DNA of 64,000 nt from Burkholderiales bacterium (GCA_020851235.1 JADZDD010000006.1:1-64000); one strand, 5' to 3'; numbered from the stretch's first letter, positions 10,809 to 20,489 are shown. The notes: generated by a model not told the origin, from the sequence alone. Program-made: numbers and translations.

Positions 10809-11734
10809 CGCGAAACCTCGGTGAGCCAGTGCTGCTTGGTCGCGTCGCGACCGTTGACCGCGGCGAAGAACGCCGCTTGCAGCTTCTGCGTGATCGGGCC
10901 GCGCGAGCCGCTGCCGATCGTCCGGTTGTCGAGTTCGCGAATCGGCGTCACCTCGGCCGCGGTCCCGGTGAAGAACGCCTCGTCGGCGATGTAGACCTCG
11001 TCGCGCGAGATGCGCCGCTCCTCGACCGTGTACCCCAGTTCGCGGGCGATCGTCATGATGCTGCGGCGCGTGATGCCGTCGAGCGCGCCGCTGCCCAAGT
11101 CGGGGGTGGCGAGCACGCCGTCGCGCACGATGAAGACGTTCTCGCCCGATCCCTGGCAGACGAAGCCGGCGGGATCGAGGAGCATCGCTTCCTCGTAGCC
11201 GTCGTGCATCGCCTCCTGGTTGGCGAGGATCGACACGGTGTAGTTGCCCACCGCCTTGGCCTTGCACATCGTGATGTTGGGGTGATGGTGCGTGAACGAC
11301 GACGTCTTCACGCGGATGCCCTTCTCGATCGCGTCCTGGCCGAGGTAGGCGCCCCAGGGCCACGTGGCGATCGCCACCCGTACCGGGTTCGACTTGGCGG
11401 CCACCCCCATCGCATTGGAGCCGTAGAACGCGATCGGCCGGATGTAACAGGAGTCGAGCTTGTTCTCGCGCACGCAGGCGATCTGCGCGGCGTCGATCTC
11501 GTCGCGGGTGTACGGGATCTTCATCTGGTAGATCGCCGCCGAGTTGAACAGGCGCTGGGTGTGATCGCGCAGGCGAAAGATCGCCGGGCCGCGCGCCGTC
11601 GCGTAGCAGCGCACGCCTTCGAACACGCCCATCCCGTAGTGCAGGGTATGGGTGAGGACGTGGGTGGTGGCGTCACGCCAGGGCACGAGCTTGCCGTCGT
11701 ACCAGATCCATCCGTCGCGGTCGGCCATCGACAT
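10805..11734 (-). CDS. ilvE: Branched-chain amino acid aminotransferase
   Basis: A 309-residue fold-type IV PLP enzyme that interconverts Leu/Ile/Val with their 2-oxo acids using glutamate. The N-terminal [12 protein letters not shown] and [10 protein letters not shown] strands, the PLP-lysine region ([13 protein letters not shown]; the second lysine aligns with the Schiff-base lysine) and the cofactor-binding [10 protein letters not shown] and [15 protein letters not shown] are all present. Length matches E. coli IlvE. The start could be either of two close methionines (MSM). It opens the operon ilvE-zinc ribbon-waaF-NTF2-like; glnE is upstream on the same strand, 86 bases away. Confidence 0.96.
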   Translation of the reverse strand: MSMADRDGWIWYDGKLVPWRDATTHVLTHTLHYGMGVFEGVRCYATARGPAIFRLRDHTQRLFNSAAIYQMKIPYTRDEIDAAQIACVRENKLDSCYIRPIAFYGSNAMGVAAKSNPVRVAIATWPWGAYLGQDAIEKGIRVKTSSFTHHHPNITMCKAKAVGNYTVSILANQEAMHDGYEEAMLLDPAGFVCQGSGENVFIVRDGVLATPDLGSGALDGITRRSIMTIARELGYTVEERRISRDEVYIADEAFFTGTAAEVTPIRELDNRTIGSGSRGPITQKLQAAFFAAVNGRDATKQHWLTEVSR

Positions 11735-11820
11735 GGCGGGTCACTCCTGTTTGCGTTTTCTCGTGGGAACCAGCCATTCTATCCGATCCGCGCCGGCGCC
11801 ATCGGCGCGCGCGTGGGGTG

Positions 11821-14541
11821 TCAAGGCGATGCCGGCTCTCGCCACGGGCTGCCGAAGGCGTGCACCCACAGGCGTTCGACGGCGGCGCGCCGGGCGGCCT
11901 GCGGCACGGGGTCGACGCGTGCCTGCGCGGCGCCGGTGAGCCGCACCTGGTGCTGCAGCCGCCGGTACTCGCGGTAGGCGTCGGCGACCGCCTGCGCGAG
12001 CGGCGCCGGAACGAGCTCGAGATCGGCGGCAAGGCCGAGGAGCGCGATGTTGCCGGCGTTGCGGGTGAGCGCGGCGTGGCGATGCGCATTTCCCAGCACG
12101 AGGTACTGCACCGTGAACTCGATGTCGACCATGCCGCCAGGATCGTGCTTGAGGTCGAACAGCGACGTCGGATTCGCATGTCCGGCGAACATGCGCTGGC
12201 GCATCGCGACGATCTCGGCGCGCAGTTGCGTCGCGTCGCGTGCCATCGTGAGGATCTCGTGGCGCGCCGCCTCGAAGGCGGCGCCGACGGCCGCGTCGCC
12301 GGCGACGTGGCGCGCGCGCGTCAACGCCTGGTGCTCCCACACCCACGCCTGCTCGCGCTGGTAGCGGACGAAGCCGCGCAGTCCCGAGGCGATGAGCCCC
12401 TTGGCGCCGTCTGGACGCAGCCGCAGGTCGGTGTCGTAGAGCGGACCCGCCGGTGTCGTGCTGTTGAGCCAGGTGTTGAGGCGTTGCGCGAGCCGCGTGT
12501 AGGCGACCTCGTGCGCCTCCGCTTCGGGGTCGTCGTCGGCGATGTCGAAGAGGAAGACGAGGTCGAGATCGGAGACGTAGCCCAGTTCCTTGCCGCCCAG
12601 CTTGCCGTAGCCGATGATGGCGAACCGCGGCGGCGCCGCATCGACCCCCCTGAGGCACGACCAGCACGCCGTGAGCGCCCCGGCGAGCACCACGTCGGCC
12701 AACGCGGAGAGGTGGTCGGCGAGACGCTCGACGGTGAGGCGGCCGTCGAGGTCCTGGACCAGCAGGCGAAATGTCTGCGCATGCTGGAAATGGCGCAGCG
12801 CATCCATCCCGTGCTCGGCATCGCCCGGCCGCTCGGCGAGGAGGTGCGCGAGTTCGTCGCGCCACTCGTCCCACGACGGCTCGGTGAGGAGCGCTCTCGC
12901 ATCGAGCAGCTCGTCCAGGAGCAACGGATAGCGCGTGAGGTATTGGGCCGCCCAGGCCGAGGCGCCCATCAGCGTCGCGATGCGTGGCAGCAGGGGTGGG
13001 TGCTCGATGAGGAGCGCCAGGTACGCGCTGCGCCGTGCCACCGTCTCCAGGAGCGCCATGAGCCGCTCGAAGACCGCCTGCGCACCCGACAGCCCGGCGT
13101 GCGCGCCGGCGGCGGCGAGAAAGCGCGGCACGAGGACGTCGAAGCGTTCGCGCGATGCTGCCGGCAACTGCTGGTAGCGTCCGGACGCACGCACGCGGGC
13201 GAGCATGCTCACCAGCGCCTCGGGGTCGGTGAAACCCGCGGCGACGAGCGCGGTGCGCATCGGCTCGTCGAGATGCGGATCGAGCCACAGCGCGGTGTAG
13301 TCACCGGGCGCGCGCGTGGCCGACGCCGCTGGCGCGATGGCCGTGTCGGCAAACGTCTGCTCGAAGGTGAGCGCGACCGCGCCGCGTTGCCGGGCGAGCG
13401 CGTCGGTCAAGCCCGCCGCAGCCGTGTCCATCGCTTCGGCGAGCAGCGCCCACTCGCCAGGATCGGCGGGCAGGTGATGCGTCTGCGCGTCGTCGCGGTA
13501 CTGCAACCGGTGCTCGACGTTACGCAGGAAGACGTACGCCTCGCGCAGCGTCGCCGCCGACGACCGCGGGAGGAGTTCGCGCTCTTCGAGCGCGTCGAGC
13601 GCGCCGAGCGTGCTGCGCACGCGCAGGTCTGGCTCGCGGCCGCCGCGCACGATCTGTTCGGCCTGCACGATGAACTCGATCTCGCGGATGCCTCCGTCGC
13701 CCAGCTTGACGTTGGCCTGCGCATCGCGCCGCGCGCCCTGCTCGCGGATCTGGCGGTGGATGTCGCGCAGCCCCTCGTACGCGTCGTAGTCGAGGTACTT
13801 GCGGAACACGAACGGCACGACGAGTGCCGCGAGGCCGGCGGCATCGGCCCCGGTGATCGCGCGCGCCTTGAGCCACGCGTAGCGCTCCCACATCCGGCCC
13901 TGCGTGACGAGATACCTCTCGAGTCCCGCAAACGACGTGGTGAGCGGTCCGCTCGTGCCGTACGGACGAAGGCGCATGTCGACGCGAAAGACGAAGCCGT
14001 CGGCGGTCACGTCGGCAAGTGCGCCGATCACGCGCTTGCCCAGGCGGTCGAAGTACTCGCGGTTGGCGATGCTGCGCGCGCCGTCGGTGTCGCCTTCCTC
14101 GGGATAGACGAAGACGAGATCGATGTCGGACGACACGTTGAGCTCGCCGCCTCCGAGCTTGCCCATGCCGACCACGATGAGCGACTGTCGTTCTCCGCTG
14201 TCGTGCCCGCGCGGGACGCCGTGCACGGCGGCGAGTTCCCGGTCGTGCGCGTCGACGGCGTGCGCGAGCGCGACGTCGGCCAGCGCGGTCATCGTCGTGG
14301 CGACCTCGGCGAGGCCGGCGCACCCCGTGAGGTCGCGCAGCATCGTGTGCAGGAAGGCGTCGCGGCGCAGCCGGCGCAATGCCGGACCGAGCGCCGTGGC
14401 GGTCGTCGGCAACGATGTCGCCGCGCCCGGCACGTCGAAGGGCAGCGCGAGTGCCGCCGCCAGCGTGTCGAGAAGGCCCGGTTCGGCGGCGAGGCAGCGC
14501 TGCGCGTAGCGACTGTAGGCGAGGGCGCGGGCGAGATCCAT
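11821..14541 (-). CDS. glnE: Bifunctional glutamine synthetase adenylyltransferase/adenylyl-removing enzyme
   Basis: A 906-residue protein that adds and removes AMP on glutamine synthetase in response to PII and glutamine. It has the duplicated architecture: the N-terminal adenylyl-removing half contains VVGMGKLGGGELNVSSDIDL (about 123-142) and the C-terminal adenylylating half contains IIGYGKLGGKELGYVSDLDL (about 620-645), each with the GxS/DxD nucleotidyltransferase core. Downstream FDLKHDPGGMVDIEF is the conserved segment of the second half. Length is normal (about 900-950). It is divergent from the YhdP-type gene, and its PII partner is encoded at 1.8 kb. Confidence 0.97.
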   Translation of the reverse strand: MDLARALAYSRYAQRCLAAEPGLLDTLAAALALPFDVPGAATSLPTTATALGPALRRLRRDAFLHTMLRDLTGCAGLAEVATTMTALADVALAHAVDAHDRELAAVHGVPRGHDSGERQSLIVVGMGKLGGGELNVSSDIDLVFVYPEEGDTDGARSIANREYFDRLGKRVIGALADVTADGFVFRVDMRLRPYGTSGPLTTSFAGLERYLVTQGRMWERYAWLKARAITGADAAGLAALVVPFVFRKYLDYDAYEGLRDIHRQIREQGARRDAQANVKLGDGGIREIEFIVQAEQIVRGGREPDLRVRSTLGALDALEERELLPRSSAATLREAYVFLRNVEHRLQYRDDAQTHHLPADPGEWALLAEAMDTAAAGLTDALARQRGAVALTFEQTFADTAIAPAASATRAPGDYTALWLDPHLDEPMRTALVAAGFTDPEALVSMLARVRASGRYQQLPAASRERFDVLVPRFLAAAGAHAGLSGAQAVFERLMALLETVARRSAYLALLIEHPPLLPRIATLMGASAWAAQYLTRYPLLLDELLDARALLTEPSWDEWRDELAHLLAERPGDAEHGMDALRHFQHAQTFRLLVQDLDGRLTVERLADHLSALADVVLAGALTACWSCLRGVDAAPPRFAIIGYGKLGGKELGYVSDLDLVFLFDIADDDPEAEAHEVAYTRLAQRLNTWLNSTTPAGPLYDTDLRLRPDGAKGLIASGLRGFVRYQREQAWVWEHQALTRARHVAGDAAVGAAFEAARHEILTMARDATQLRAEIVAMRQRMFAGHANPTSLFDLKHDPGGMVDIEFTVQYLVLGNAHRHAALTRNAGNIALLGLAADLELVPAPLAQAVADAYREYRRLQHQVRLTGAAQARVDPVPQAARRAAVERLWVHAFGSPWREPASP

Positions 14542-14617
14542 GGGCGGGCGAGGCAGGGCCGCAGCGAGCCTTCGGCTACAATCGGCGGACCCCGCGTGGG
14601 CATGGCGACGGAGACCG

Positions 14618-17600
14618 GTGTCGGCTCCCGCGCATTATGCCCGCGATCCCGGCACCTTCCTCGACCGCCACCCGCTGCATTCGTCCGTGGCACCTCGCAT
14701 CGCCCTTCGCCTGCTGCGGCTCGCCTTCTCCCTCGTGGTGGCGGCGATCGTCATCTTCCTCGCGCTGCTCGTCGCGGTGCGCTACGTCGTCTTTCCGAAC
14801 CTCGACCCGTATCGCGACGCGATTGCGGCGCGCCTGTCGCAGGAACTCGGCCAGCCGGTCGCCATCGGCGGCATCGAAGGCAGCTGGGACGGCTGGAACC
14901 CGCGTCTGACGCTCACCGACGTCGCGCTGCGTGACGCGGCTGCACCGAATGCGGCGGCGTTGCTGTCGTTGCCCAAGGTGCAGTTCGTCGTGGCGTGGAC
15001 TTCACTTGCCGTGCGCGACATTCGCCTGCGCTCGCTCACCATCGAGCGGCCGGAGCTCACCGTGCGTCGCGACGCCGGCGGGCGCTTCCACATCGGCGGC
15101 ATCGAGGTCGACGTCGACGCGCCGACGGCCGACCTCACGTTCGTCGAGTGGCTTGCGCACCAGCGCGAGATCGTCGTGCGCGATGCCCGCGTGGTGTGGG
15201 AGGACGAGCTGCGGGGTGCGCCCCCGCTCAGGCTCGAGCACGTGCGCTTCAAGCTCGAGCAATCGCGCATGGGCGTGCGCTTCGGACTCGTCGGCTCGCC
15301 GCCGCCCGACGTCGCGGCGCCCGTCGACCTGCGCGGCGAGCTCGTCGCCGGCTCGCTTCGCGACTGGTCGACGGCGCGGGGGCGCTTCTACCTGCGCCTC
15401 GACTACGCCGACGTCGCGCGCTGGCGCGACTGGGTGCCCGTGCTGCGTCCGGTCGACGCGGGTGACGGCGCGCTGCGCGTGTGGGTCGACTTCACGGAAG
15501 GGGTCACCACCGCGGTGGTCGCCGACCTCGAGCTCACCGGGGTGCGCGGGCACGTCACGCCGAAGCTCCCACAGCTCGATCTCGATTACCTGCGCGGCCG
15601 GATCACGTGGCAGCACACGCCGGGCCGCCGCGACATCACGCTGCACGATCTCACGTTTCGCACGCGCACCGGCGAGGCGCTCGTCCCGGTGACGATGACG
15701 ATCGTCGCGCAGGAGAGTGCCGAGGGACGTATCACCGGCGGCACGCTCGCCTTCGATCGCATCGATACCAAGCCGCTGTCCGAGCTCGCCGTGCATCTGC
15801 CGCTGCCCGAGCAGGTGCGCAGCGACCTCGTCGCCCTCGATCTGCGCGGCAGCGTGACGCAGGGGCGCTTTGCCTGGACCGGGACGCCCGACGAGCCCAG
15901 CAGCTTCTCCGGCACGGGGGACTTCGCGCAACTCGGCATTGCCGCCAACAACGCGCTGCCGGGGGCCGAGGGCGTCTCCGGCCACTTCACCTTCGACGAG
16001 ATGCGCGGTGAGCTGACGCTCGACAGCCGCGACGTCCGCGTGCGGCTGCCGCAGGTCTTCGCCGACGCGCTCGTCTTCACGACGGCGTCGGGAACCGTGC
16101 GCTGGGTGCGCGCGCCCGACGAGGTGAAGGTGATCCTCGACGACGTCAAGTTCGCCACCGCGCACACCTCGGGGTCTGCGAGCGGGAGCTGGCGTTCGCA
16201 GCCGCAGGGGCCGGGTCTGATCGACCTGCGCGCGCAGCTCGCCCGGGGCGATGCGCAGGCGCTGTACCGCTACCTGCCGCTGACGCTCAGCACCGAGCTT
16301 CGCGACTGGCTCAAGGCGTCGATCAAGAGCGGCCGCGCGAGCGATGCGCGCATGGTGCTCGTCGGCAACCTCGCCGATTTCCCGTTTGCCAGCGCGAAGC
16401 AGGGGCAGTTCCTCGTCACGTTCAAGGTCGCCGGTGCCACCATCGATTACGCCGACGGCTGGCCGCCCATCACCGGCGTGGATGGCGACGTGAAGTTCGA
16501 AGGCCCGGGTATGGCCATCGAGGCACATCGGGGTCTGCTCCAGGGCGCCACGGTCGGGCCCATGACGATGAACATCCCCGACCTCGACGTCGAGCATCCC
16601 GTGTTGACCGTGCGCGGCAAGGCCGAAGGCCCGACGGCTGCCTTCCTCGACTTCATCGCGGCGAGCCCCGTCGACGCCTGGATCGATCACTCGACGCGCG
16701 GGATCACGGCGAGCGGCAACGCTCGCCTCGACCTCAACTTCACGCTCCCGCTCGGAACCGCACGGGCCACGGCGGTGGCCGGTGACTTCGAGCTCATGGG
16801 CAACGAAGTCGACATTCCCGGGGTGCCGACGCTCGCCGACGTCGTGGGGCATCTCGATTTCAGCGACCACGCCATGCAGGCGCGCGATCTTTCGGCGGCG
16901 CTGTTCGGCGGTGAAGCGAAGATCGGGCTCGTTGCCGCCGACGGCACGTTGCGCGTCACGGCGGAGGGTACGGCCGACGCCGCCGCGCTGCGTCGTGATT
17001 TCGACTCGGCATTCATGGAACGGGTGAGCGGCAGCGCGCCGTGGCGCTTGACGGCCTCCGTGCGTGACGGCGTGCCCGCGTGGACGGTGACGTCGGACCT
17101 CGTCGGCGTCGCCATCGCTGCGCCATCACCCGTGGGCAAGGCGGCAGCGGAGCGCGCGACGCTGCGCGTCGACCGGCGCGATCGCTCCGGCAAGGGTGTC
17201 GAGGACACGCTCGTCGTCGACTATCGGTCGAACCTTCGTCTCGTGGCGCAGCGGCGGCTCGGGCCGCACGGCGCCGAGGTCGAACGCGCGCTGGTCGTGT
17301 TGGGCCCGGATGCCGCGCGGGAGAGCGCCGCGCCGCAGCCGGGGTTGTGGATTCGCGGCACGATCGACGATCTCGACCTCGACGAATGGATCGCGGTGAT
17401 GGCCCGCACCACGGCCTCCGCTGGCGCCGTGCCGGGTGCACCCACGGCACCGGAGGAAGGCCTGCGACTGAGCGGCGTCGAACTCGCTGCGCGCCGTCTC
17501 GACGTGTTCGGCCGCGCCCTCCATGACGTGACGCTCGGCGCCACGCGCGCGGGCGACGACTGGCGCATCCGTACCAAGGGACGCGAGGCGGAGGGCACGG

Positions 17601-18700
17601 CGACCTGGCAAGCCGCCGCGCCGACGCGGCCCAACGGGCGCATCGTGGCGCGCCTTGCGCGCCTCGTCCCGCCCGGGCCGGCCGAGTTGCATCCCCTGCA
17701 CAGCGAGAGTGCCGACGAGACGAAACCGCGCACGGCCTGGCCCGAACTCGACGTCATCGCGGATTCGTTCATCCTGCGTGGCCACGATGCCGGACGCCTC
17801 GAATTGCGCGCGCAACCCGCAGGTGGCGACTGGCGCATCGACAAGCTCGCGCTCGTCAGTGCCGAGGGGCGCATCGACGCGACGGGCGGGTGGCGCGTCA
17901 CCCGCGAGCCGCCACTCACCGAGCTTGCGCTGACGCTCGCGACCGAGAACGCGGGTGCGTTTCTCGCGCGCTTCGGCTATCCCGTCGCCGTACGCAACAC
18001 GCCGACCAAGATCAGCGGCGAGCTCAGGTGGGCGGGCGGGCCCAACGATTTCGACTATCCGACGCTTGCCGGCCGGCTGACGCTCGCGACCGGTGCGGGG
18101 CAGTTCACCAAGATCGATCCCGGGATCGGCAAGCTCCTGGGCGTGCTGTCGCTGCAGGAGTTGCCGCGGCGGATCACGCTCGACTTCCGCGACGTGTTCA
18201 GCGAAGGCTTTGCCTTCGATCGCATCGAGGGCGACTTTGCCATCGAGCGCGGGATCATGACGACGGACAATCTCACGCTGCGGGGGCCCGCCGCGCAGGT
18301 CGCGCTGCGCGGGGACATCGATCTCGCGGCCGAGACGCAAAAGCTCACGGTGCGGGTCAAGCCCGCGCTGTCGACGATGTTCTCGGCCGGCGCCGCGGTC
18401 CTCTTTCTTGCCAACCCCGTCGTCGGCGCTGCCGTGGGCGCCGGCACGCTGCTGGCGCAGAAGCTCTTCGACAACCCGCTCGACCAGATCTTCAGCTACG
18501 AGTACCTCGTGACCGGACCGTGGGTCGATCCGCGCGTCGAGCAGGTGTCGCGCACGCCGATGACGATGCCCGGCGCACCCGCTGCACCGGGCGACAACGC
18601 CGGCTCGCCGGACGCGTCCTCCACCTCGCCGCGACTTTCGGGTGCGCCGGCGACCGACGCGACCCCAGGGGCTCCCCAGCCTGCCGTTGCGCCCCGGTAA
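14618..18700 (+). CDS. YhdP/AsmA-family envelope protein (DUF3971)
   Basis: A protein of about 1,360 residues with one N-terminal membrane anchor (LRLAFSLVVAAIVIFLALLV) followed by a very long periplasmic repeat-like beta structure. Family hallmarks are LSQELGQPVAIGGIEGSWDG near the start and, near the C-terminus, GQFTKIDPGIGKLLGVLSLQ plus LFLANPVVGAAVGAGTLLAQ. YhdP and relatives are AsmA-like proteins that help move phospholipids to the outer membrane in E. coli. The start is uncertain: a GTG with a nearby GGAG is given, and a second in-frame GTG lies 69 bases downstream right before the membrane helix. Placement next to glnE and upstream of unrelated small genes suggests its own promoter. 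The Pro/Ala/Thr-rich tail after about residue 1310 is probably disordered. Confidence 0.9.
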   Translation: MSAPAHYARDPGTFLDRHPLHSSVAPRIALRLLRLAFSLVVAAIVIFLALLVAVRYVVFPNLDPYRDAIAARLSQELGQPVAIGGIEGSWDGWNPRLTLTDVALRDAAAPNAAALLSLPKVQFVVAWTSLAVRDIRLRSLTIERPELTVRRDAGGRFHIGGIEVDVDAPTADLTFVEWLAHQREIVVRDARVVWEDELRGAPPLRLEHVRFKLEQSRMGVRFGLVGSPPPDVAAPVDLRGELVAGSLRDWSTARGRFYLRLDYADVARWRDWVPVLRPVDAGDGALRVWVDFTEGVTTAVVADLELTGVRGHVTPKLPQLDLDYLRGRITWQHTPGRRDITLHDLTFRTRTGEALVPVTMTIVAQESAEGRITGGTLAFDRIDTKPLSELAVHLPLPEQVRSDLVALDLRGSVTQGRFAWTGTPDEPSSFSGTGDFAQLGIAANNALPGAEGVSGHFTFDEMRGELTLDSRDVRVRLPQVFADALVFTTASGTVRWVRAPDEVKVILDDVKFATAHTSGSASGSWRSQPQGPGLIDLRAQLARGDAQALYRYLPLTLSTELRDWLKASIKSGRASDARMVLVGNLADFPFASAKQGQFLVTFKVAGATIDYADGWPPITGVDGDVKFEGPGMAIEAHRGLLQGATVGPMTMNIPDLDVEHPVLTVRGKAEGPTAAFLDFIAASPVDAWIDHSTRGITASGNARLDLNFTLPLGTARATAVAGDFELMGNEVDIPGVPTLADVVGHLDFSDHAMQARDLSAALFGGEAKIGLVAADGTLRVTAEGTADAAALRRDFDSAFMERVSGSAPWRLTASVRDGVPAWTVTSDLVGVAIAAPSPVGKAAAERATLRVDRRDRSGKGVEDTLVVDYRSNLRLVAQRRLGPHGAEVERALVVLGPDAARESAAPQPGLWIRGTIDDLDLDEWIAVMARTTASAGAVPGAPTAPEEGLRLSGVELAARRLDVFGRALHDVTLGATRAGDDWRIRTKGREAEGTATWQAAAPTRPNGRIVARLARLVPPGPAELHPLHSESADETKPRTAWPELDVIADSFILRGHDAGRLELRAQPAGGDWRIDKLALVSAEGRIDATGGWRVTREPPLTELALTLATENAGAFLARFGYPVAVRNTPTKISGELRWAGGPNDFDYPTLAGRLTLATGAGQFTKIDPGIGKLLGVLSLQELPRRITLDFRDVFSEGFAFDRIEGDFAIERGIMTTDNLTLRGPAAQVALRGDIDLAAETQKLTVRVKPALSTMFSAGAAVLFLANPVVGAAVGAGTLLAQKLFDNPLDQIFSYEYLVTGPWVDPRVEQVSRTPMTMPGAPAAPGDNAGSPDASSTSPRLSGAPATDATPGAPQPAVAPR

Positions 18701-18731
18701 GGCGGCGCACGGCGGACGCCGTCGGGGACGC

Positions 18732-18944
18732 TCACGCCGGGGGCTTGCGTCCACCGAGCACGATGCCCACGACGAGGCCAAGGAGCGCGCCGATCGGTCC
18801 GGCGACGAACGCGGCCGTCATGCTCGCCTCGATCGCGACGTCGTGCGTGTTGGAGGACAGTGCGCCGACGAGGACGTATCCGGCAATCGCGGCGACGACG
18901 AATCCGATGCTGCCGCCGAGCACGCCAAAGCCGAGCCGCCTCAT
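18732..18944 (-). CDS. Small hydrophobic membrane protein
   Basis: A 70-residue hydrophobic protein with two predicted transmembrane segments: GFGVLGGSIGFVVAAIAGYV and FVAGPIGALLGLVVGIVLGG, both rich in glycine, joined by a short polar loop (SSNTHDVAIEAS). The C-terminus is GRKPPA. I do not recognise a named family. Support for it being real is the compact start MRRLGFG, the coherent two-helix hairpin and high GC at third positions. It is convergent with the YhdP-type gene, 31 bases away. Glycine spacing resembles self-associating membrane hairpins, which is only a structural impression. Confidence 0.6.
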   Translation of the reverse strand: MRRLGFGVLGGSIGFVVAAIAGYVLVGALSSNTHDVAIEASMTAAFVAGPIGALLGLVVGIVLGGRKPPA

Positions 18945-19246
18945 GCGATCGCCGCGAGCCCGGCTCGCGCCACGGTCGTGCCGCCGCCTGCGGCGGCTAC
19001 GGCCGGCTCGCCATATCGCAACCGAAGCTGCGCACAGGTCATCGCGTCGGGTTTTTTCGGCACGCGCAACTGTAGCGCATCGTTGTCCTGGGCGCAGCGG
19101 GGCGCGGACACGGAGCACCGGGCGACGCGACCACGCTCGCAGGCGGGGTCGGCCGTGCGGCGCCATCCGCCCGTGTTGATGGTTCGCCGCGAGGACCGCG
19201 GCCACCGATGCTAGACTTCGCGGCCCGATTTTCCTGGTTCCCCCCG
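18945..19246. other. Intergenic region between divergent small membrane genes
   Basis: About 300 bases separating a leftward membrane gene from the rightward UPF0114 gene. It holds one strong GC hairpin at 18980-18997 (GCCGCCG arm, CCTG loop), 36 bases upstream of the leftward ATG, and a T6 run around 19050. I see no convincing promoter, RNA gene or ORF. Confidence 0.4.
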
Positions 19247-19894
19247 ATGCTCGACTCATCGCATGCACCACAGGCGCACGGACCCCGCCCGATGCGACCC
19301 CTGGCCCGGATCATCTTCCTGTCGCGCTGGCTGCAGCTGCCGCTCTACCTGGGCCTCATCCTCGCGCAGTGCGTCTACGTCTGGCAGTTCTGGGTCGAGC
19401 TCGTGCACCTCCTGCAGGCGGCGTTCGGCGACACCGAGGCGCTCGAGGCCATCCGCAGGTCCGTGGCGGTGCCACGTGGCGCGAGCGATGCCGAGCAGTC
19501 GCGCGAGACGCTCACCATGCTGCTCGTCCTCGGGCTGATCGACGTGGTGATGATTTCGAACCTCCTCATCATGGTGATCATCGGCGGCTACGAGACCTTC
19601 GTCTCCCGCATGCGGCTCGAGGGGCACCCCGACCAGCCCGAGTGGCTCTCGCACGTCAACGCGAGCGTGCTCAAGGTGAAACTCGCCACGGCGATCATCG
19701 GCATCTCCTCGATCCACCTGCTGCGCACGTTCATCAATGCCGCCGCGTACACCGAGAAGACGCTGCTGTGGCAGACCGCGATCCACATCACCTTCCTCCT
19801 GTCCGCGATGGCCATTGCCGCGACCGACCGCCTGATGCCGGTGCCGAAGGCGCATGCCTCGCGCCAGGCGACACCGGCGGCCGGCGCGCACTGA
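19247..19894 (+). CDS. UPF0114/YqhA-family membrane protein
   Basis: A protein of about 215 residues of the YqhA (UPF0114) family, function unknown. The conserved features are LSRWLQLPLYLGLILAQCVY at the first membrane helix, MVIIGGYETFVSRM after the second, and KVKLATAIIGISSIHLLRTF plus WQTAIHITFLLSAMAIAATD, matching the order in E. coli YqhA. About four membrane helices are predicted. It is longer than E. coli YqhA (164 residues) through an N-terminal extension and a loop of about 20 residues after helix 1. The start is ambiguous: in-frame ATGs also occur at 19208 and 19292, and the last leaves the shortest extension. Confidence 0.82.
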   Translation: MLDSSHAPQAHGPRPMRPLARIIFLSRWLQLPLYLGLILAQCVYVWQFWVELVHLLQAAFGDTEALEAIRRSVAVPRGASDAEQSRETLTMLLVLGLIDVVMISNLLIMVIIGGYETFVSRMRLEGHPDQPEWLSHVNASVLKVKLATAIIGISSIHLLRTFINAAAYTEKTLLWQTAIHITFLLSAMAIAATDRLMPVPKAHASRQATPAAGAH

Positions 19895-19931
19895 AGCGCC
19901 GAGCCCCGTCGTGGGCGGGGCACCCGCCCGG

Positions 19932-20159
19932 TCAGCGCACGCGACCCCGGTGCTCGATCGCGAGCGCACCGGCGGCGAGCCGCAGTTCGGGATCGACGCG
20001 GGGGTGCGCAGCGAGCAGCGTCAGATGGTCGGCGAGGGCGCGTCCCGTGTCCGGGTCGCGCTCGATCGCGAACCGGGTGAACAGGAAGAACAGCGGCCCG
20101 ATCAGCGTCTCGGGGTCGCGCTCGTCGGCCAAGGCGCGGAGGACGTCGAGCGGGCTCAT
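19932..20159 (-). CDS. Small protein, second gene of the putative Fur-regulated operon
   Basis: A 75-residue, mainly helical, cysteine-free protein (MSPLDVLRALADERDPETLI...). It has a hydrophobic central helix GPLFFLFTRF and acidic/basic flanks, with no signal peptide. I do not recognise the family. Its ATG overlaps the stop of the upstream six-cysteine gene by 4 bases (ATGA), indicating coupled translation and a joint role. Because the pair sits directly behind a Fur box, an iron-starvation function is inferred. The downstream neighbour on the opposite strand (UPF0114) converges 37 bases away. Confidence 0.65.
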   Translation of the reverse strand: MSPLDVLRALADERDPETLIGPLFFLFTRFAIERDPDTGRALADHLTLLAAHPRVDPELRLAAGALAIEHRGRVR

Positions 20160-20431
20160 TGCAGGGTCCGCTCGTCGGCGACCGTTGCGCCGCAGGCGCA
20201 GCGACCGCGGGCGTCGGCTTCGAGGGCGCACCAGCGCCTGGCCATGCGGCGGCACACGGAACGAAACTCCGGAGTCAGCGTTCCTGCGGTCGAGAGGCGT
20301 GCGAGGTTGCCCGCGATCCGGGCCGCGTACGCTGGCGCCGGGTGCTGCGCAAAGCAACTCATGAGGCACAAGGTGCCCGCGATGACGGCGTCGGGGTGGT
20401 CGTCGTTCGGGCGTGCAGGCCGTTCGGACAT
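20156..20431 (-). CDS. Small six-cysteine protein, first gene of the putative Fur-regulated operon
   Basis: A 91-residue soluble protein with six cysteines at 22, 26, 60, 68, 78 and 80 (C-x3-C, then C-x7-C-x9-C-x-C near the end, RCACGATV). No signal peptide or membrane helix is visible, so a cytoplasmic metal- or cluster-binding role is a reasonable inference but not shown. I do not recognise a named family. The ATG at 20431 is preferred over a TTG ten codons upstream because GGAG sits 6 bases before it and the predicted transcription start lies between them. A near-consensus promoter overlapped by a Fur box lies 31-58 bases upstream. The next gene overlaps it by 4 bases. Confidence 0.7.
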   Translation of the reverse strand: MSERPARPNDDHPDAVIAGTLCLMSCFAQHPAPAYAARIAGNLARLSTAGTLTPEFRSVCRRMARRWCALEADARGRCACGATVADERTLQ

Positions 20432-20461
20432 CGGGATCTCCGGGAAGGGGCGGCGGCTCAA

Positions 20462-20489
20462 ATGATAATGAGTCGCATTTGCATGTCAA
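20462..20489 (-). promoter_or_regulatory. Sigma70-type promoter overlapped by a Fur box
   Basis: Read on the minus strand, TTGACA (20489-20484) is followed after 16 bases by TATCAT (20467-20462), a 6/6 and 5/6 match to the -35 and -10 hexamers. Overlapping it, GCAAATGCGACTCATTATC (20482-20464) matches the 19-bp Fur consensus GATAATGATAATCATTATC at 14 positions. A repressor bound here would cover the spacer and -10. The predicted start is near 20455, ahead of the GGAG and ATG of the six-cysteine gene. Confidence 0.75.

Noticed and set aside
11818-14934. A 1,038-codon open frame on the plus strand antisense to glnE
   Set aside because: It mirrors the conserved glnE gene, and its translation is Arg/Val/Glu-rich without domains; GC-rich codons keep the antisense frame open.
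15002-16870. A 622-codon minus-strand frame inside the YhdP-type gene
   Set aside because: Antisense shadow of a supported gene, with composition typical of such shadows and no recognisable domain or start signal.
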